DNA of 64,000 nt from Acridotheres tristis (Eukaryota; Chordata; Aves; Passeriformes; Sturnidae): assembly GCA_037013685.1 (NCBI GenBank), contig CM072884.1, positions 112,781,785-112,845,784 of the forward strand, read 5' to 3'. Made by a program: the position numbers and the translations under genes. Below the pieces are notes generated by a model. It saw only the letters and a list, made by a program, of their open reading frames with translations, did no database searches and was not told the origin of the DNA. Below, piece by piece: positions 25,775-39,547 of the stretch (position 1 is its first letter; each line of letters opens with the position of its first letter).

Positions 25775-25942
25775 TTAAGCCCTCCCAGCCCATGGAGTCC
25801 CATCTGTGCCTCATGTCCACCTTGTCACCCTGAGTGCCACATCCAGGTGACACCTCCAGGGATGGGCACTCCAAAGCTCCCTGGACACCCTTTTAATGAA
25901 AAAATTCTTCCTGGTCTCCCCTCTCTTAGCCTCTTGTGTTAA
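25775..25942 (-). mobile_element. CR1 LINE 3' fragment
   Basis: CTCCCAGCCCATGGAGTCCC, then GAGTGCCACATCCAGGTGAC, then GGGATGGGCACTCCAAAGCT; cut short at the AGCCTCTTGTG side. Confidence 0.78.
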
Positions 25943-26460
25943 ATGTTGACCCCATCCACACAGACCTTGGCATTTGGGCTGAATTTCCTATAAGAGAATT
26001 GCCCACAATCTCTTTGGAGCCATTTCTAGCCACGAAAAGAAGTTTGCAGTTTATGTAAAAGAAGCTGCAAAAAGAAAATATTCAGGTTCTGTGTGGCTGC
26101 TTCCTTGTTTTTTGCCCCTCACATCATCCCCACAGCTTAAAAACTAAGCTGGTCATGGAATAACTGCAAGAAAGACTCCATGAATTTCCTCCTTGGGAAC
26201 TTGAATGTGATGGGAAACCAACCCAGATTTTACTCTGTTACCACACTGGTTAAACTTTGCTTTTTATGCAAAGGCAGTCAGTAATGATAAATAGGTTAGA
26301 AGAAATTTTATCTGTTCCTTGTTGAATTAAAAAGAATTTTTAGAGTGGGTTGTAAAAGATGGGTTTAGGATAAGTGTGGACCATGGTATTCAGTGTATGA
26401 AGTGCAGGGCCAATTCAATCAGTCGCAGGGTTTGCATTAAAGAGTAAAACTCCACTTTCT

Positions 26461-26820
26461 TGGACTGCAGGGTGAGTACTTGGACTATTCTTGGTGAGTA
26501 AGACAAGAAGACTTGGCTCTCAAAACAAAAGAATTTATTAGAGCCAAGCCACTTAGAAGGTTCTTGGAAGGTTTTAACGTGTTAAGGAAGGTGGAGTGTA
26601 AAATCAGAAAACAACAGTTGTACAGCAGACAAACACAAAGGCTTTCATCCTTTCTACCCACCAGCCTTACTAGAGGAAATCAGTAGTTATTATTTTTTTC
26701 TTGCCATTTTTCAGGATGGGAAAATCTTGATTTTCAGGTTCATGCAAGTGTTTGATCAAAAGACCTTCCTGCCAGAGACCCCAGGGATTCTCCTGTCGGG
26801 TTTTCAGTCTGTCCTTTACA
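26461..26820 (-). mobile_element. Candidate solo LTR
   Basis: On the minus strand the segment starts TGTAAAGGACAGAC and ends CTGCAGTCCA. AATAAA (complement of TTTATT at 26534-26539) sits about 70 bp before the end, followed by CTTTTGTTTTGAGAGCC and GTCTTCTTGTCTTAC, a layout like the R-U5 part of an avian retroviral LTR. No clean flanking duplication was seen. Confidence 0.42.
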
Positions 26821-27929
26821 TTGATCTCCCCTCGCTTTGAGCCACAGCAGCCATCACACGTTTGGCTCCATTTGTCCTCAAGATGTTTTAAAATTCAGCC
26901 TTTTTAACGAGGAAAGAGCCCTGAGAGAGAAACAAAACGAGACACGTGAGTCACGGGGAACTGCAACAAAGAGGAGCAGGAGGAAAGGGAGAGCATCAGT
27001 GCAGTCCAAATGTGTTTGACACATCCCCTGCCCTGCCCCAGCTCTCCTTTCCCTGCCTTTCTGCTCCAGGAATTTTCTCCTCTTCCCTCTGTGGCAAGGG
27101 CTGTGGATCTCCTGTCACATTCCCTTTTCACTCCCATTTTGTGGTTTTTATTATTCCTTATCCCTGCTTCGTGTCTGAGTTCTACCATCCTCATCTAAAA
27201 CGAGATTTATTTTCTTTCCCTCGCGTCTTCTCGAGACGAGGAGTTGTGGGTCACTGTGCCCAGAGCTTCTGTTGTCAAATCCCCGGATCACAGAAAAGGA
27301 AAGGCTTCAATTTAAGGAAAATAATAGAATTTTCTGTGAGTTTTTATGGAGTAATTCTTGTTTAAATATACAGTCAGAGGCACTCTGTGAATATTTCAGC
27401 TGAATCCTGTGGTAGGAACTATTATGGAAATGATGTAGCTCCTCCAGTACTTAACTGGTTTGGAAAATGTTATCTCCTGTCCTTTGGGATCCTTCCACAC
27501 ACAAAGAACTTTTTGTGGGATTTTTAACTCGGCATGAAGCAGAGAAGCCAAATAAACCCCTGAACCTTCCACAGTGGGGCCGTGAGGCAGCTCCAGGGAG
27601 AATCTAATCACCAACCTGTCACCTTCCCTGAGCTCTAGGACAGGGCAGATTATTTTATCTGTTCTCAGGAAATGTGCCTATCACCTGCTTCCTGATGCCA
27701 AGAACATCATGGGGAGGTGGGATCCTAAATCCCTGCTTTTCATTCAGACACTTTCCTTTCTGAAGTTGGGGCTGAGCCCCTCTTCCCTGCACACGAAATC
27801 TTCAAAATTCCAGATTCTCCACATGGATAAAGTTTTCACAAATATCCAAGAGTGGTAGAAGATGAAGCCACTGCAAAGTACAAAGATAAAGTAAGAATAA
27901 TAATAATGGAAATTATTAGAACTCCTAAA
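26821..27929. other. Unique non-coding DNA
   Basis: No gene recognised; CpGs are slightly enriched at 26830-27300. Confidence 0.4.
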
Positions 27930-28145
27930 TAATGGAATCTCAGAATGGTCTGGGGAACCTTAAAACCCTTCCAGTGCCACCCCTGCCATGGGCAGGGACA
28001 CCTCCCACTGTCCCAGGCTGCTCCAAGCCCCTTCCAGCCTGGCCCTGGACACTCCCAGGGATCCAGAGGCAGCCACAGCTGCTCTGGGCAACCTCAAGGC
28101 CTCTCCACCCTCACAGGGAACAATTTTTTCCTTATAATCTCTGTT
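27930..28145 (-). mobile_element. CR1 LINE 3' fragment
   Basis: Tail-side AATGGTCTGGGGAACCTTAA, then CACCTCCCACTGTCCCAGGC, then CCACAGCTGCTCTGGGCAAC. Confidence 0.85.
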
Positions 28146-28671
28146 GATGTTTTGGAAAATGGTGACTGATCCCTTACTGATCCCTGTTCCTTACAGAGAA
28201 GATACACTCTGCGAGCCACATTGGGGCCATTTCAACATTTTACAGATGAAAGACAAGATTGCTGAACCTTTAACTGGACCAGGAGTTCAGGGCACTGGTG
28301 TGAAATGTTTTTGGGGTTTTTTTGGCATGTCTGACCCAGGAGACAAATCTGATGCAGCCATGGGCTCTGAGTGCCTTTCTGTGGCTGCCTCCAGCTTGAG
28401 GAGATATTCCTTGCTAGATTTGAAATGGAAGGTGATGAAAGCCTAATTTGCTCAACCAAGTTCCACATGCAAATGGGAGTGGCACAATTTCCTGGCTAGT
28501 CTGAGGTGAAATGAAGTTTTTCTGTCGTTATTTTGGTTTCCTGAAGCAGAGAGAGCAGTGGGAACCTTAGGGGTCCACGTCCACCTGAGCTGCAGGAGGG
28601 CAAATCCTGACAGCAGAGATGAAACCACAGCTCCTACAGACCTGGTGGCTTCTCCCTTTTTTTTTTTTTTT

Positions 28672-29105
28672 GCTACACCCCCTGAGCCTCCTTTTCTCCA
28701 GCCTGAGCCCCTTTCCAGCTCCCTCAGCCCCTCCTGGGGCTCCAGCCCCTTCCCAGCTCCGTTCCCTGCCCTGGACACCTCCAGCCCCTCCAGGGCTCTC
28801 CTGCAGGAGCCACAACTGGACACAGCCCTCGAGGGTCTCAGTGCCAGCACAGAGGGACAATCCCTGCCCTGCTCCTGCTGGACACACAATTCCTCATCCA
28901 GCCCAGCTGCCAGTGGCCCCTTGGCCACCTGGGCACCCCTGGGCTCGTGTCCAGCCCCTGGCACCAGCACCCCCAGGGCTTTTCCAGCTTTTCCAGCCCC
29001 TCTGCCCAGCCTGGAGCTCCATGGGGTTGGTGTGGTCAGACCATGGATCCAGCCTGTCCAGATCCCTCTGCAGAACCTTCCTGCCCACTGCCACCAGCTG
29101 CTTTC
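28672..29105 (-). mobile_element. CR1 LINE fragment reaching further 5'
   Basis: Starts GAGCCTCCTTTTCTCCAGCC and extends through GCCACCTGGGCACCCCTGG to GATCCAGCCTGTCCAGATCC, which lies upstream of the usual 3' fragments. A pure T run of about 15 nt precedes it at 28658. Confidence 0.82.
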
Positions 29106-29949
29106 TTCTTGTGGCAGTTCATGTCATGGGTCCCTGAGCAGGCAGCAAATTTCAGCAGCTTTTCACGTTGTTTATCACAGATTGTCCTCATGGATTTCCT
29201 CTGAAATGAGCCTCACACCATTTTTGAGAGTCACTTCAAGGCAGGACTGCTGGGTTGGAAATCTGGCATTCCAGAGAAATTTGTGAGGCCTTTCACTCAG
29301 GCTGTGCTGAATATGGAATATCTTATCAGCACATTGATATCCTGCAGCCCAGCTCTTGTGCTGGAGACTGAAATGAAACTCTTTTCTGGGCTCAGTAGTC
29401 TTGAAAAGCCAGGTAATGCAGAGCAAATGCAAATGTGTAGGGGATTAATGCATGTTGGTTTTGTGTGTATCAGAAGGGAATGCAAATAGAAGTGTTTTAA
29501 TAAAATTATCTTGGCTCTTTTGGATTCTGAGCTCTTGCTGGAAAGACTTGTGGGTCACAAGAGTGGTTTCGTTTTCCTTTTTTTTTAAATGCCTGTAAAA
29601 TTTGCAAATGTCGTGTGCACCCTTATTTACTTTACAATTACCCTCCAAGAGCAGTGCTCGCTCTCCTGGCCTCATTTTTGAATTACTGTAATTCTCTTTT
29701 GGGAGGCTTCCCAGCCAGAGGAAGATGCAGCCCTTGGGAAGCCACTGCCACAGCACAAAGCTTTGCTTGCCTCCTGTTTCCTCACTTGAGGCCACATCGT
29801 GGAGCCTGTCCTCAGGAATTGCTGCTGGGCTGGGGCCAGGAAGATTTGGGTTTAAATTCCTGCCCTCAGAAGGGATCTCAGCTCTGCCTGGAGAAGTTTC
29901 CTCCTCGGGAAATGGGAAATGTGGGAATGTCCCAAGTGCTCCACCCAGG

Positions 29950-30115
29950 CTTGTGTGACAGCAGATATAAGGAAGATATAAAATTATTTGGGAGCATCCA
30001 AAGGATGGGGAAGGGTCTGGAAAGGGAAGAGGAGAGGATGAGGGACCTTGGAATGTCCAGCTGGAGGAGACTGAGGGGAAATTCCTCAGGAGCTGCAGCT
30101 CCACAACAGATCCAG
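29950..30115 (+). mobile_element. CR1 LINE internal fragment
   Basis: GGGAAGGGTCTGGAAAGGGA and GAGGATGAGGGACCTTGGAA, then GTCCAGCTGGAGGAGACTGA, in sense CR1 order. Confidence 0.68.
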
Positions 30116-30195
30116 CTCCAACCTCTGCTCTGGCACAGGGACAGCAGCCAGGTGTGAGGTTTTGCAAACTCCTGGGTGCTTTTAGGCACCTACAC

Positions 30196-30802
30196 TGTTG
30201 GGTGATGTTTTTTAAAAAGCGAAGCAGTTAATAGTTATTACAAAGTAATTTATTGTAGAAGCACATTAGTTTTAAAGGCAAAACCAAAGCAAAGCAATGG
30301 CAAAAGCAATGGCATAAAGCAATGGTAAAATGCAATGGTAAAATGCACATGGCATGGGGCACCAGCTCTCTTTAATGCATGTTTTTAATAGAAACTTTTT
30401 AATTAGCTAAGATGCAAACTTGGATTACTATTTTTGAACTTATTAGAATTTTAGGTTTTTAGCATGCCAGGCTACGTATAGACTATGTTTATGGCCTATT
30501 TTGTCTTAACTGAAAAATGTAAGCACTATTTTAAACTCTGTTATATCTGAAGCCAGGTTCTTGGAGCTTTTAAGGAAACACTCTTATGTTTTTCAACCTT
30601 CACTAGAACATGTACTACTTTTCAGCTATCTAAGGCTTTTTATTCACTAAAAGCACTTAAAACTTATTTTATTTACTTACTTACTTACTTACTCACTTCA
30701 TTTACTCACTCACTCATTCCATCCAAAGCCTTTCATTCAATCCCTGCATTTTGATCTCTCTCTGAAGGATTCAGAGAGATTCCTAATTTACTGACTCCAA
30801 CA
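30196..30802 (-). mobile_element. Candidate solo LTR
   Basis: 607 bp bounded by the inverted termini TGTTGG and CCAACA. On the minus strand an AATAAA lies close to the end, followed by ATTACTTTGTAATAAC and the terminal CCCAACA. Internal short repeats of CAATGGTAAAATG (30280-30345 on +) and a TTAC run are present. No ORF and no clear target duplication. Confidence 0.55.
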
Positions 30803-30834
30803 CCCAGGGAACAGCTGGAACTGGCCCAGGGCAG

Positions 30835-31045
30835 GGTTAGGCTGGATTTTAGGGAAAGGTTCCTAAAGGTTCTTTAGGAAAGGGAAAAAGAGGGTGCTGG
30901 GCACTGCCCAGGCTCCCCAGGGAATGGGCACAGAGCTCCAGGAGCTGCCAGGGATGCCCAGGCTGGGATTGTTGGGGGGGTCTGGGCAGGGCAGGGCTGG
31001 GACTGGATGGGATCCTTCCCAAATCAGGATATTTATTCCATGATT
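30835..31045 (+). mobile_element. CR1 LINE 3' end
   Basis: GAGGGTGCTGGGCACTGCCC, CCAGGGAATGGGCACAGAGC, then a tail AGGATATTTATTCCATGATT. Opposite-strand relative of 10720-10990. Confidence 0.8.
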
Positions 31046-31186
31046 TTTTCATCTCTGTGCCCCATTTCTCCTCACCAGCAGCAAGTGCAACACCTTCTGT
31101 GGGTGATTCTCTTTGGGCTGAGCTCCATGGTCACACAAATCCACTCAAGCACCATCCTTGCTCAGACTTTGCTTTTAGAATCCTCT

Positions 31187-31285
31187 TAGTCTACTTTTTT
31201 AAGTCTATTTTTTTAGTCTAATTTTTTTTAGTCTTTTTTTTTTTTTTTTTTTTAGTCCATTTTTTTTCAGTCTAGTTTTCCCCTC
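31187..31285. repeat. Degenerate T-rich minisatellite
   Basis: Six or so copies of TAGTCTA separated by T runs of 6-22 nt; unit about 15-16 bp. Confidence 0.75.
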
Positions 31286-34200
31286 AAAAAGTGATTTCAG
31301 CATCTGGCACTCCCAGGCCCTAAGTGGATTTCTGTACAGCTCAGTTGGAGCAGTGCAATAACAGAGGTTTGAAGTTCAGATTGCTTTCATGGTGTGCCCA
31401 GGAGCAAGCCTTGCAACTGCAATTATTGTCAGATAATTTTTCATTTTATTGATTTCACTTTTTCCTCGTGATTGTCAATAAGGGCTGCTTTTTTTTCTTT
31501 TTTTTTTTTTTTCTTTTTCCCCTGGACCATTGGGTGTAAGGTAAAATAACCTGCAGTCTAGTAAAAGGGTAATAATTGAGCAGTGATATACACAGATGTG
31601 GCTGGTGAGGTTTCAGGGTTATTTTCTCAGTGGAACTTACACAATTGCAGAAGTCTGAATTTGTCATTTACTTTTTGTTTCGGGGGTTGCACTATTCAGC
31701 CTAACAATATGTAATTTTTACAAACAGAATCTAATAGAAATAACATACTTTTCTTTAAAAAAAAAAAAAACAAAAAACCCAACCTCCAAAGTTTTGTAAT
31801 AACCCCAGACCTCCAGTATTTAAAGATGAATGTAAAGCCTTGGTGCCAGCTACTCAAAAACCATTTAGAGACCAGAAACATGAGATCAGATTCTGCTGCT
31901 GTTCCTCAGCACAAGTGGTTTTTCTGCTTCAGCTCGAGTCTTTGGAGGCTAATTTTCAATCAGATAAAACTCTGTGAGAAAGAGCAGCAGAGCTGGGCCC
32001 TGAGTCACCTGGCACACAGCAAAAATTGAAAAATACCAGAGCCACCTGAAATTTTCACTGAAGACTGGTGGTCACCAGCAAATAATGATTAAAATAGTGG
32101 TAACAGTGAGTTTTGGCTTCACTGGCATTTTACTGCTTGGAGTAAGCAGTCACTTGCCAGATTATTATTATCTTGGCACTTGATGCAAAAAAACCCTGTA
32201 GTTTTCCATGTTCCTTAAAGCTGAGTACACATTTATTGAAAGAAAGCATTTATTAAACATGTGGGGACAGATTCTCCACAGGCATTAAATAACTTCCCTC
32301 CATCTGCCAAGAACTTGTGCTTGTTACCTTTTATTATGCTGAGAACTGCAGGTTGAAAAGGGTGGAAAAAGGGGGGGGGAAAAAGAGGTGGAAATGGAGC
32401 TTCAATATGAAAAGCCAAACTGGTTTATATCTCCTGATATCAAATAAATTCGGAATTCCATGGGTCTGGATTGTCCTCCCAGTGGCACCTGTGCTCCAAA
32501 TTCAGCACGGATTTGTTAAATTGGGAATGACAACCTGGACTGGTGGAAGATGTCCCTGCCCATGGCAGGGGGTGGGAATGAGATGATCTTTGAGGTCTCT
32601 TCCAACCCAAACCATTCTCTGGTTCTAATACAGAAAGAAAGGAGTGCACAATGAAACTGGGATGTAAAGGGTTCAGAATATTAAGAAAACAAAGAGTTTT
32701 GTCCCTTTTGTCATGGGACAATGGACATCGAACACCTTAATGGGTTCCAAAAATAACTGCACAGAAGAATGAAAGAAAAAATCTTTAAGGTGAATCTTTA
32801 GGGTGAAGAAATCTGTGATGATCAGCTTGTAGGGACAGTATTCTGGAAAATGCTACATCTTCTTCCTATTTTTATTTATTTCCTAAACCTCAGCTACTGG
32901 CAGTGCTGAGACATTGTGTTGATCTAACCCAACACAATTTTTACATTTGTAGGTAAAACAGATTTTTTGAGGCAGAGAATGAGGAAAAAGTCACACCAAA
33001 AGACTTTTGTACATGGAGATAAACTTCAACTGTACACTCAGTCTAAACCATAACACAGATCTCCCAAATTAGATGCTCAGGGTTGGTGTGACCTCATGGT
33101 ACACAGAATATCTGGATGTAGGACATCTGGCTTCAGAATTCAGGCTGATTAAAAGTAAATTGTTTGTGTTATCAGGTAAAAATTTGCCCACTCCACAGAT
33201 GCCTTTTAAGCTTCAGAAGAACAGGGCAGAGCCTGAACCTTCCTCAGCTTTGCACATCCTGGCTCTGCTGCCAGCAGAACAAGCAGGATTTCTGCCCTCA
33301 GGGAAGCATTTTTGAGTTTTTCCAGCAATGATGAATATCAGTGGACAGAGCCATCCTCCTGACTGAATACAGGCTGTAATAAGGGTCAAAAATCAAGATG
33401 TGTGAGAAGATCAGGGACATAAAGGAACCTGCCCCACTGGATGCTGTCACACATTCCTCAGCTCAGGCAGACACCACCAAGCAAAAAAAATTTTATTTTG
33501 CTTAATGCAACCTGGCATTAAAAGCATCTGCTGGCCCAAATTCTGTCTGTAATTTGTCCCTGTCTGAGTTTTGGATCAGCATTCACCCTTGTGAAGTTGA
33601 TTGTTGTCAACAGTGAATGGAGAATGATGTGACATCACCCAGAATGGAAATCCTGGCCCAGGGTGAAGGGTAACATCAGTGGCTGCTGAATTCAGAGCTG
33701 AGAGTTTTCAATCCTTGTTGATTCATCCCTTTTGTGCAGTTAGAAGAAACCCCAGGTAGGCAGCTCTGAAAACATCCAGGGACAGGCCCTGAAGTCACAG
33801 CAAGGTCACAGAGATGTCACAGGAGGCCTTTAGGCTTTCATTACCTCCTTTCTCTCTGGCAAGAGCTGCTTTGTTAAGCGATGCAGCAGCCAGGACTGCT
33901 TTGTCTATCAGCGTCCAGATGGACTCGCTGCTACTGGGCAAAGCCACGGGATGATTATTTCCATAGCAGGTATTAATCCACAGGAAGGGGAAGGTAACTC
34001 GGTGTGTGTGGAAACAGGCTTCTGTCCATGTCCTTAATGAGGCTTTAAAGCACTTGTGAAGAGGCAGAAGGTTCAGGGAGAATCCCAGACGGAATTCAAG
34101 GAAAACTCGACCTTCCCACAGCACCTCCATCCCGGGGCTGAGCAGCTGCTGGGAACTCCAGGATGCATCACAGCCCAGTGAAACGTGGTAGAATGGAGGA

Positions 34201-35912
34201 CAAATAAACCAGCAAAGGGCAGGGATCAGAGAGTTTAGATCCAAAAAAGCACTAAATGGCCCTTGATAACTCCTGGGAACCATTTATTGATTCCTTCTCT
34301 GCGCCGTGCATTCCCATTAAATGATTTCATTTCCTTATTTCTCCTAATCACATCACTTGCTTTAGAAGTCTTTTGCTCCCTGAGACCTGGGGGCTACACA
34401 GATAACTTCAATTTCTCTTTTTATGACATGTGAAAAGTTGATACAGTAAAAAGTAACTCCTTGGAGCCAACAGGTCTGGAGATTTCATCACTGGGAATTG
34501 CAGCTCCACGGAAGCACTGGAGGGGTAATTCCTGTGCTAGGCTCATTCAGAACAACAAACACCTTTTCCCAGCTCTGGATGGGCACTAATAAACTCCTTG
34601 GAAGATGTGACTGCCTCTGAAAAGTGTGTTGACACCGTGGAAATAGGAGTGAGAGATCAGGAATAATAAGATTAATAAGGCAGAGATGCTGTAATGGTCA
34701 AATCCTTGAGTCCCTGTAAAAGCTGACACTGCAGTTTTTTTTTTTTCTCTGCCGTAGGAAAACTTGCTCCATGCTGAGAAAAAAGGCACTGGAAGCAACA
34801 TCTTCATTTTGTGGACAACAAAGGGAAATTCTGTTTGGTGTTCTCTGAAAATAAAGGAAGAAAGGCAAGGCATTAAGGGGCATTCAAAGGAAAAGAACCT
34901 GCATCTCCCAATACTTCCCAAATTCAATCCCCTCTCATTGTGCAGATTTTTACAAACCACGCTGCCAGCCCTGTGAATCATTTCCTCCCGTGTGACACTG
35001 AGCCCTCTGGAAGAACTTTGCTTCCACCGGGATTTGTGGTTTTTGGAGCACGAGTGATTTGTTGTTTAAGAAGATTTTGGTTCTCCACTGCCACCCTTGG
35101 TCCTACACGTAGGGGTGAGTTCCTGTGGTGAACACGTCTGCCCTGAGTCTTATTTAAGGTCAGTAATAAAAACAGATCAGCCCAGACAGGTGTAGAGTGG
35201 GATTTATGGGATTTATGGGATTCTTGCTGCCAGAGGAAGAGGACTGAGTGAGATGCAGGTGCCTGGCACTGCTCCCTGTTGGGCTGATGGATGTTGTCCT
35301 TCCTTTGCTGTCAAAATTCACATTTTCCAAAAGCCACCTCATTGTGGAGAGCCAGCATTAACCTCCAGACACTGAATAATCCTCTCTGAGGGGCTTTCAA
35401 TATTGTGTGGCTCTGCTAAGGCCCCTCACAAGGGCAGAATTTGCACCTAAAAATTCCATTTAATGGAAGAGCTCCCACTCTCTGCTCTCCCCCAGCAGTG
35501 ATGGGCACAGAACCCAATTCTTACCTTGCCATGCTGAGAACAAGCTGTGATTATTTCAGATGAACACAGTTTGTCCTTCTTAGGGTGTTTTCTAATTCCA
35601 TATAGACAGAAAGGATTAATTTCCCACTCCTGCTCAGAGAACATGCACACAGCAGCCATTACCTGGAATTTGTCATCTGTTTAAACCCCACAGGCATCAA
35701 TAGGAAAATTCGACTCAATTTCCTTTCAGTTTTAAATATCTCTGAAGATATTCCCCCATCCAGGACAGCCTTTAAGCCAGAGCTTCACCCACGAGTGGTT
35801 CTGGGGATGTCAAATGCTTTCCTGGACAGGGCTGTGATCCATAGCAGATGTACACCTGCACTGCAGAAGGAAAACCCAACAAATACACTAAATTAAGGCA
35901 CCAGGGTACCAG

Positions 35913-35943
<31 letters not shown>

Positions 35944-37349
35944 TGATTATTTTTGAGGTCCTGCAATTTTGCTCCTGTCTGCAAGGTTGGGGAAAAAATA
36001 AAAAAAATAACCCTCCAACAAAATGAGGGAAATTAGCTACAGCCAGGGCACGTTTCAAAAGCACAGAGTTCTCTGAGTCCCCTGAGGAAAATTTTACACA
36101 ATCCTACTTTCAAAATAATGTTCAGGTTGCAAAATTGAGCAATCATAAAAGTCAGGAAATTTAAAAAGTTAGTATGTGTCTTTCAATGTTAGCTCAGCAA
36201 CAGCAAATATATGTAGTGAGAGGAGTTTGTGCTTGCAATTTCTGTGTGAAATTCAAACTTTAAAAGTCTTCTTGTTGACCATTAAATATGCAGCATAAAC
36301 TAGATGGGTTATTTAATGTCTTGAAGAAGCATCTTAATCATGAGAATTTCCTGGCTGTGGAATTCAGAGGGCTTGGTTCTGAAAATAAAATTGCTGCATA
36401 GCTGAGTTATTTTGGGGTTTTTGAAAGAAACCCAAAGAAAGAGAATTTCACCTGTGTTATAATCACCTCAGAATAACTTTGTGATGCTTATAAAAAGCTG
36501 TGATTTATACAGTTAGCCAACTGAACTAATCTTTTGGGGTTTTGGGGTTGTTTTTTTGAGAACTTGTGTGGTGGAGAGAGCACAGTGCTTCCCCCTCTTT
36601 GCTGCCCAGACAAATGCGCTCTACCCCAATTCATGCCGAGCTGTGGCACAAAATGTTTAAAATACAGGATGATATTTCCAGGCCAGATGCAGGAGTTTCC
36701 CTGAGCTCTGTGTGGTGGTTTCACTTACCCTGAAAGCCTAAATGCAGTGTGATGGCAGTGTTTAGATAAGGCAGATGGAGGGTACTGCACAAATGCTGAG
36801 CCTTATAAATGAGCTGTACTGCGCTCTGGGATTTTCCTGGCTCAGCCTTTCAAACCCCAGGCCAGATTAAATCATCACAGCTGGGGAGAAAATATCAAGA
36901 GCTGAATAACTACTTTATGAGAGCTGTAAGAGTGTGAAGGTTTTAAGAAGCTAAATAATTATGGCACTCTCTGAGAGCAGCAGGAAAGATGAATGAGTTT
37001 GTGGCCGACAGTGCTGGTTCTGCTGATGTCACTCTGAAAGAGAAATGAAAATATCAAAAATTTCAGAAGAATTTCACACATGGCCAAAGGGAGCAAACAC
37101 AGGTTAAAGTGTGGCACTGAGGAGTCCAACAATGGCTCAGCTCCAAGGAGAAATGATATGTTGGTGCTTCCAGGGATTTTTATGTGAGGTTTAGTGCCCC
37201 AGGTGTGGTGCAGGAAACCACAGAAGCATCCTGAGCTCTGTGTCACTCAGCTGCGGGCTGGTTTAGTCATGGGACTCACTCAGCCTGGGAATAAAATGTC
37301 TCCCATGAAGGTATGAAAGTGGGAGGGCCTAAAACTTCGTGTAAAATCA
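31286..37349. other. Mostly unique non-coding DNA with one CR1 terminus
   Basis: A sense CR1 end is at about 32505-32632 (GATGTCCCTGCCCATGGCAG, then TCTTCCAACCCAAACCATTC). Long A runs lie at 35913-35940. No gene recognised in the rest. Confidence 0.45.
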
Positions 37350-37505
37350 AAAATTCCAGAATGGTTTGGGTTGGAAGGGACCTTAAAGATCATCTCACTT
37401 CAACCCCCTGCCACGGGCAGAGATGTCACTCACTGGATCAGGCTGCTCCAGGCTCTGTCCAGCCTGGCCTTAGACACTTCCAGAAATCCAGGGGTACTCG
37501 TGAAT
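37350..37505 (-). mobile_element. CR1 LINE 3' end
   Basis: AATGGTTTGGGTTGGAAGGG, then CCCCCTGCCACGGGCAGAGA, then CCAGCCTGGCCTTAGACACT; well-preserved tail. Confidence 0.86.
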
Positions 37506-37837
37506 GTCACCAGTGCAAAATTAAGGCAAACACCTGAGGCAGAAAAAGATCTTTGGATCGTGTTTGATCCCATCCCTTCCATCAGACGGGCTCTGGGGGA
37601 GCTGCTCTCTGCTCACACCAACACCAGCGAGTCCAAACCTCCTCTCAGAGGCGTCTGAGGACAAGGAATGGGAATGTTTGGCCAGTCTAGGATTGCCAAA
37701 CCCCTTCCAGAAATGCATTAGGAGCACTGATGCCAGCTCAGCTCCTGGGGTTTGCCAAACCTGGGTGCCACAGGTGCCACCAGTGCCATCTCTTCAGCTG
37801 TGGTGTAGTTTGTGCAGTATAAATTCTGTGTATAAAT

Positions 37838-38035
37838 TCAGCAGGAGTTTCCCCATGGAAAGGGAGCTCAGGCCTTGGGAAAAGCTGCCCAGGGAGCTTT
37901 GGAGTGCCCATCCCTGGAGGTGGCACCTGGAGGTGGCACTCAGTGCTCTGGGCTGGGGACAAGGTGGGAGTCACAGCTTGGACTCCTTAATCCTGTTTTT
38001 TTCCAACCTTAATAATTCTGGGATCCTGTCAACTA
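37838..38035 (+). mobile_element. CR1 LINE 3' fragment
   Basis: GGAAAGGGAGCTCAGGCCTT, GGAGTGCCCATCCCTGGAGG, then GGCTGGGGACAAGGTGGGAG. Confidence 0.82.
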
Positions 38036-39411
38036 GACTCAGCCTTTGTGGGGAAATAAAACAGCATCTGGGATAAAAACCAATTAAAAAAAAAAAAAGA
38101 GACACAATGTCCCTGTTTAGCCTTCATGACCTTCAAGGCCCATCTAAGCACCGAGTGACTGTGAAATGATGTGACAATTTATGAAACTCTTGAATTCCCT
38201 CGCCCTGCCAGCTCATGCCAGCTTTATTTTTATGAGCACAAGGGCTGGAAAGACAATTTTTCCATCCAAAACTTTAGTTCTGCCTGCTGCCTGTGCTGCA
38301 CAGGAACAGCCATGCCTGGGATAATCCCTGGGCTGGATCCATGGGCTCTATCCCAGCTGCAGCTTTGGGAGCCACGGCTCCAGAGTAAACTCCAAACAAA
38401 CAGCAGAATCTGATGTCACTAATCTGGGTATTTACCCAGGATTAAATAACAGATGCATGTTTTACTGCTGTCTCTTTCATTGGTTCTCATTTTACTCCTT
38501 CTCTGCCTGTCTCAGCCTTATCCTTTTGTTCCTGCTCTTTCTCCAGAGCTCTGAGTTGTTTCTCTCGTGCAGACCATGGCTGCTGTGCCCCTTCCCTGGC
38601 CTGCAGGTGCTTCTGCCAAGGAATTCTGACCCAATAATTCTGGTGTTTCTCTGTTCACCTTTCCCAAAATCAATTTTACCTTCAGCACCCTCAAATTCTG
38701 CACCATTTCCCTCCAAAATGCCAGAAATCCCTTTCAAGCCTCCACACTGGGGATGTAAAATGATGTGATGTCCTTCTTACCATCTGCTAAGCCAAGCCCT
38801 TAAGTATGTACTCATTGTACTTTTAAAATTAATTTTATGTGATTAATCTCTCACAGCTTGATTAATTAATGTTTGAGGATCAGAGCTTTGGGGCATGCTC
38901 AGGTTCACCACACAGGTGAGTGAGGTTCCACATCCTGGCATTGGAAATTCTGCTGTTTCAACTTCCCAGGCCCTCTCACTGCTCACTCCTGCTCAAATAT
39001 TTTCAGGGAAAAATAAAAAAAAAATTGGCTGGTAAGAAGAGCTCCCTGCTTGGATGTGGGCAGATCTGAGGGGAAGCAAAGCTTGCCTGGCCCACAGCAA
39101 AATTCTTCTCTTCACTCCCACCCCTCTTTACTTTTTGAAAGGGGAGATTAGGAAATCAATAAAAGTTTGAAAGGCACATTGTAACCCAGCCTGATCCTAC
39201 ACCTTCTCCCACCCCCTCTCTGCCACGGATCTGCAGCTGCTGCTCTCTCTGCCAGATGTGCAGCAGGAGCCTCAACCCCTCCTCACATCCCTGAAACCTC
39301 CAGCACCTTCCATGGGTGGCTCCATGCATTTAGAACTGGCCTTGCATCATTTCATTATTCTCCCAAATTTCCCCATGGGTGCCAGGGAAGGTTTTTGGGG
39401 TTGTCTTGGCT
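38036..39411. other. Unique non-coding DNA
   Basis: No gene or repeat family recognised. Confidence 0.45.
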
Positions 39412-39547
39412 GTGGGTGCTGCCCTTCATTCCATGGCTTGTTCCTGCTTGGGACCACTCACACACCATCTCTGCTGGATTTTAAATTCTCTCTCTTTGAA
39501 ATACTCCTCAAAAGACACCAAATGTTTTGTGTCCATCATGGGATTAT
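39412..39547 (+). repeat. Direct duplicate, copy 1 (136 bp)
   Basis: Matches 41924-42059 with six differences in 136 positions and no gap (about 96%). Contains TTGTTCCTGCTTGGGACCAC and CAAAAGACACCAAATGTTTT. Not a CR1 or LTR sequence that I recognise. Confidence 0.88.

Noticed and set aside
28558..29286. 242-codon Pro/Ser-rich ORF on +
   Set aside because: Lies on the antisense of a CR1 fragment; no conserved protein features.
29445..30167. 240-codon ORF on -
   Set aside because: Partly antisense to a CR1 fragment (29950-30115); the rest shows no recognisable domain and no splice context.
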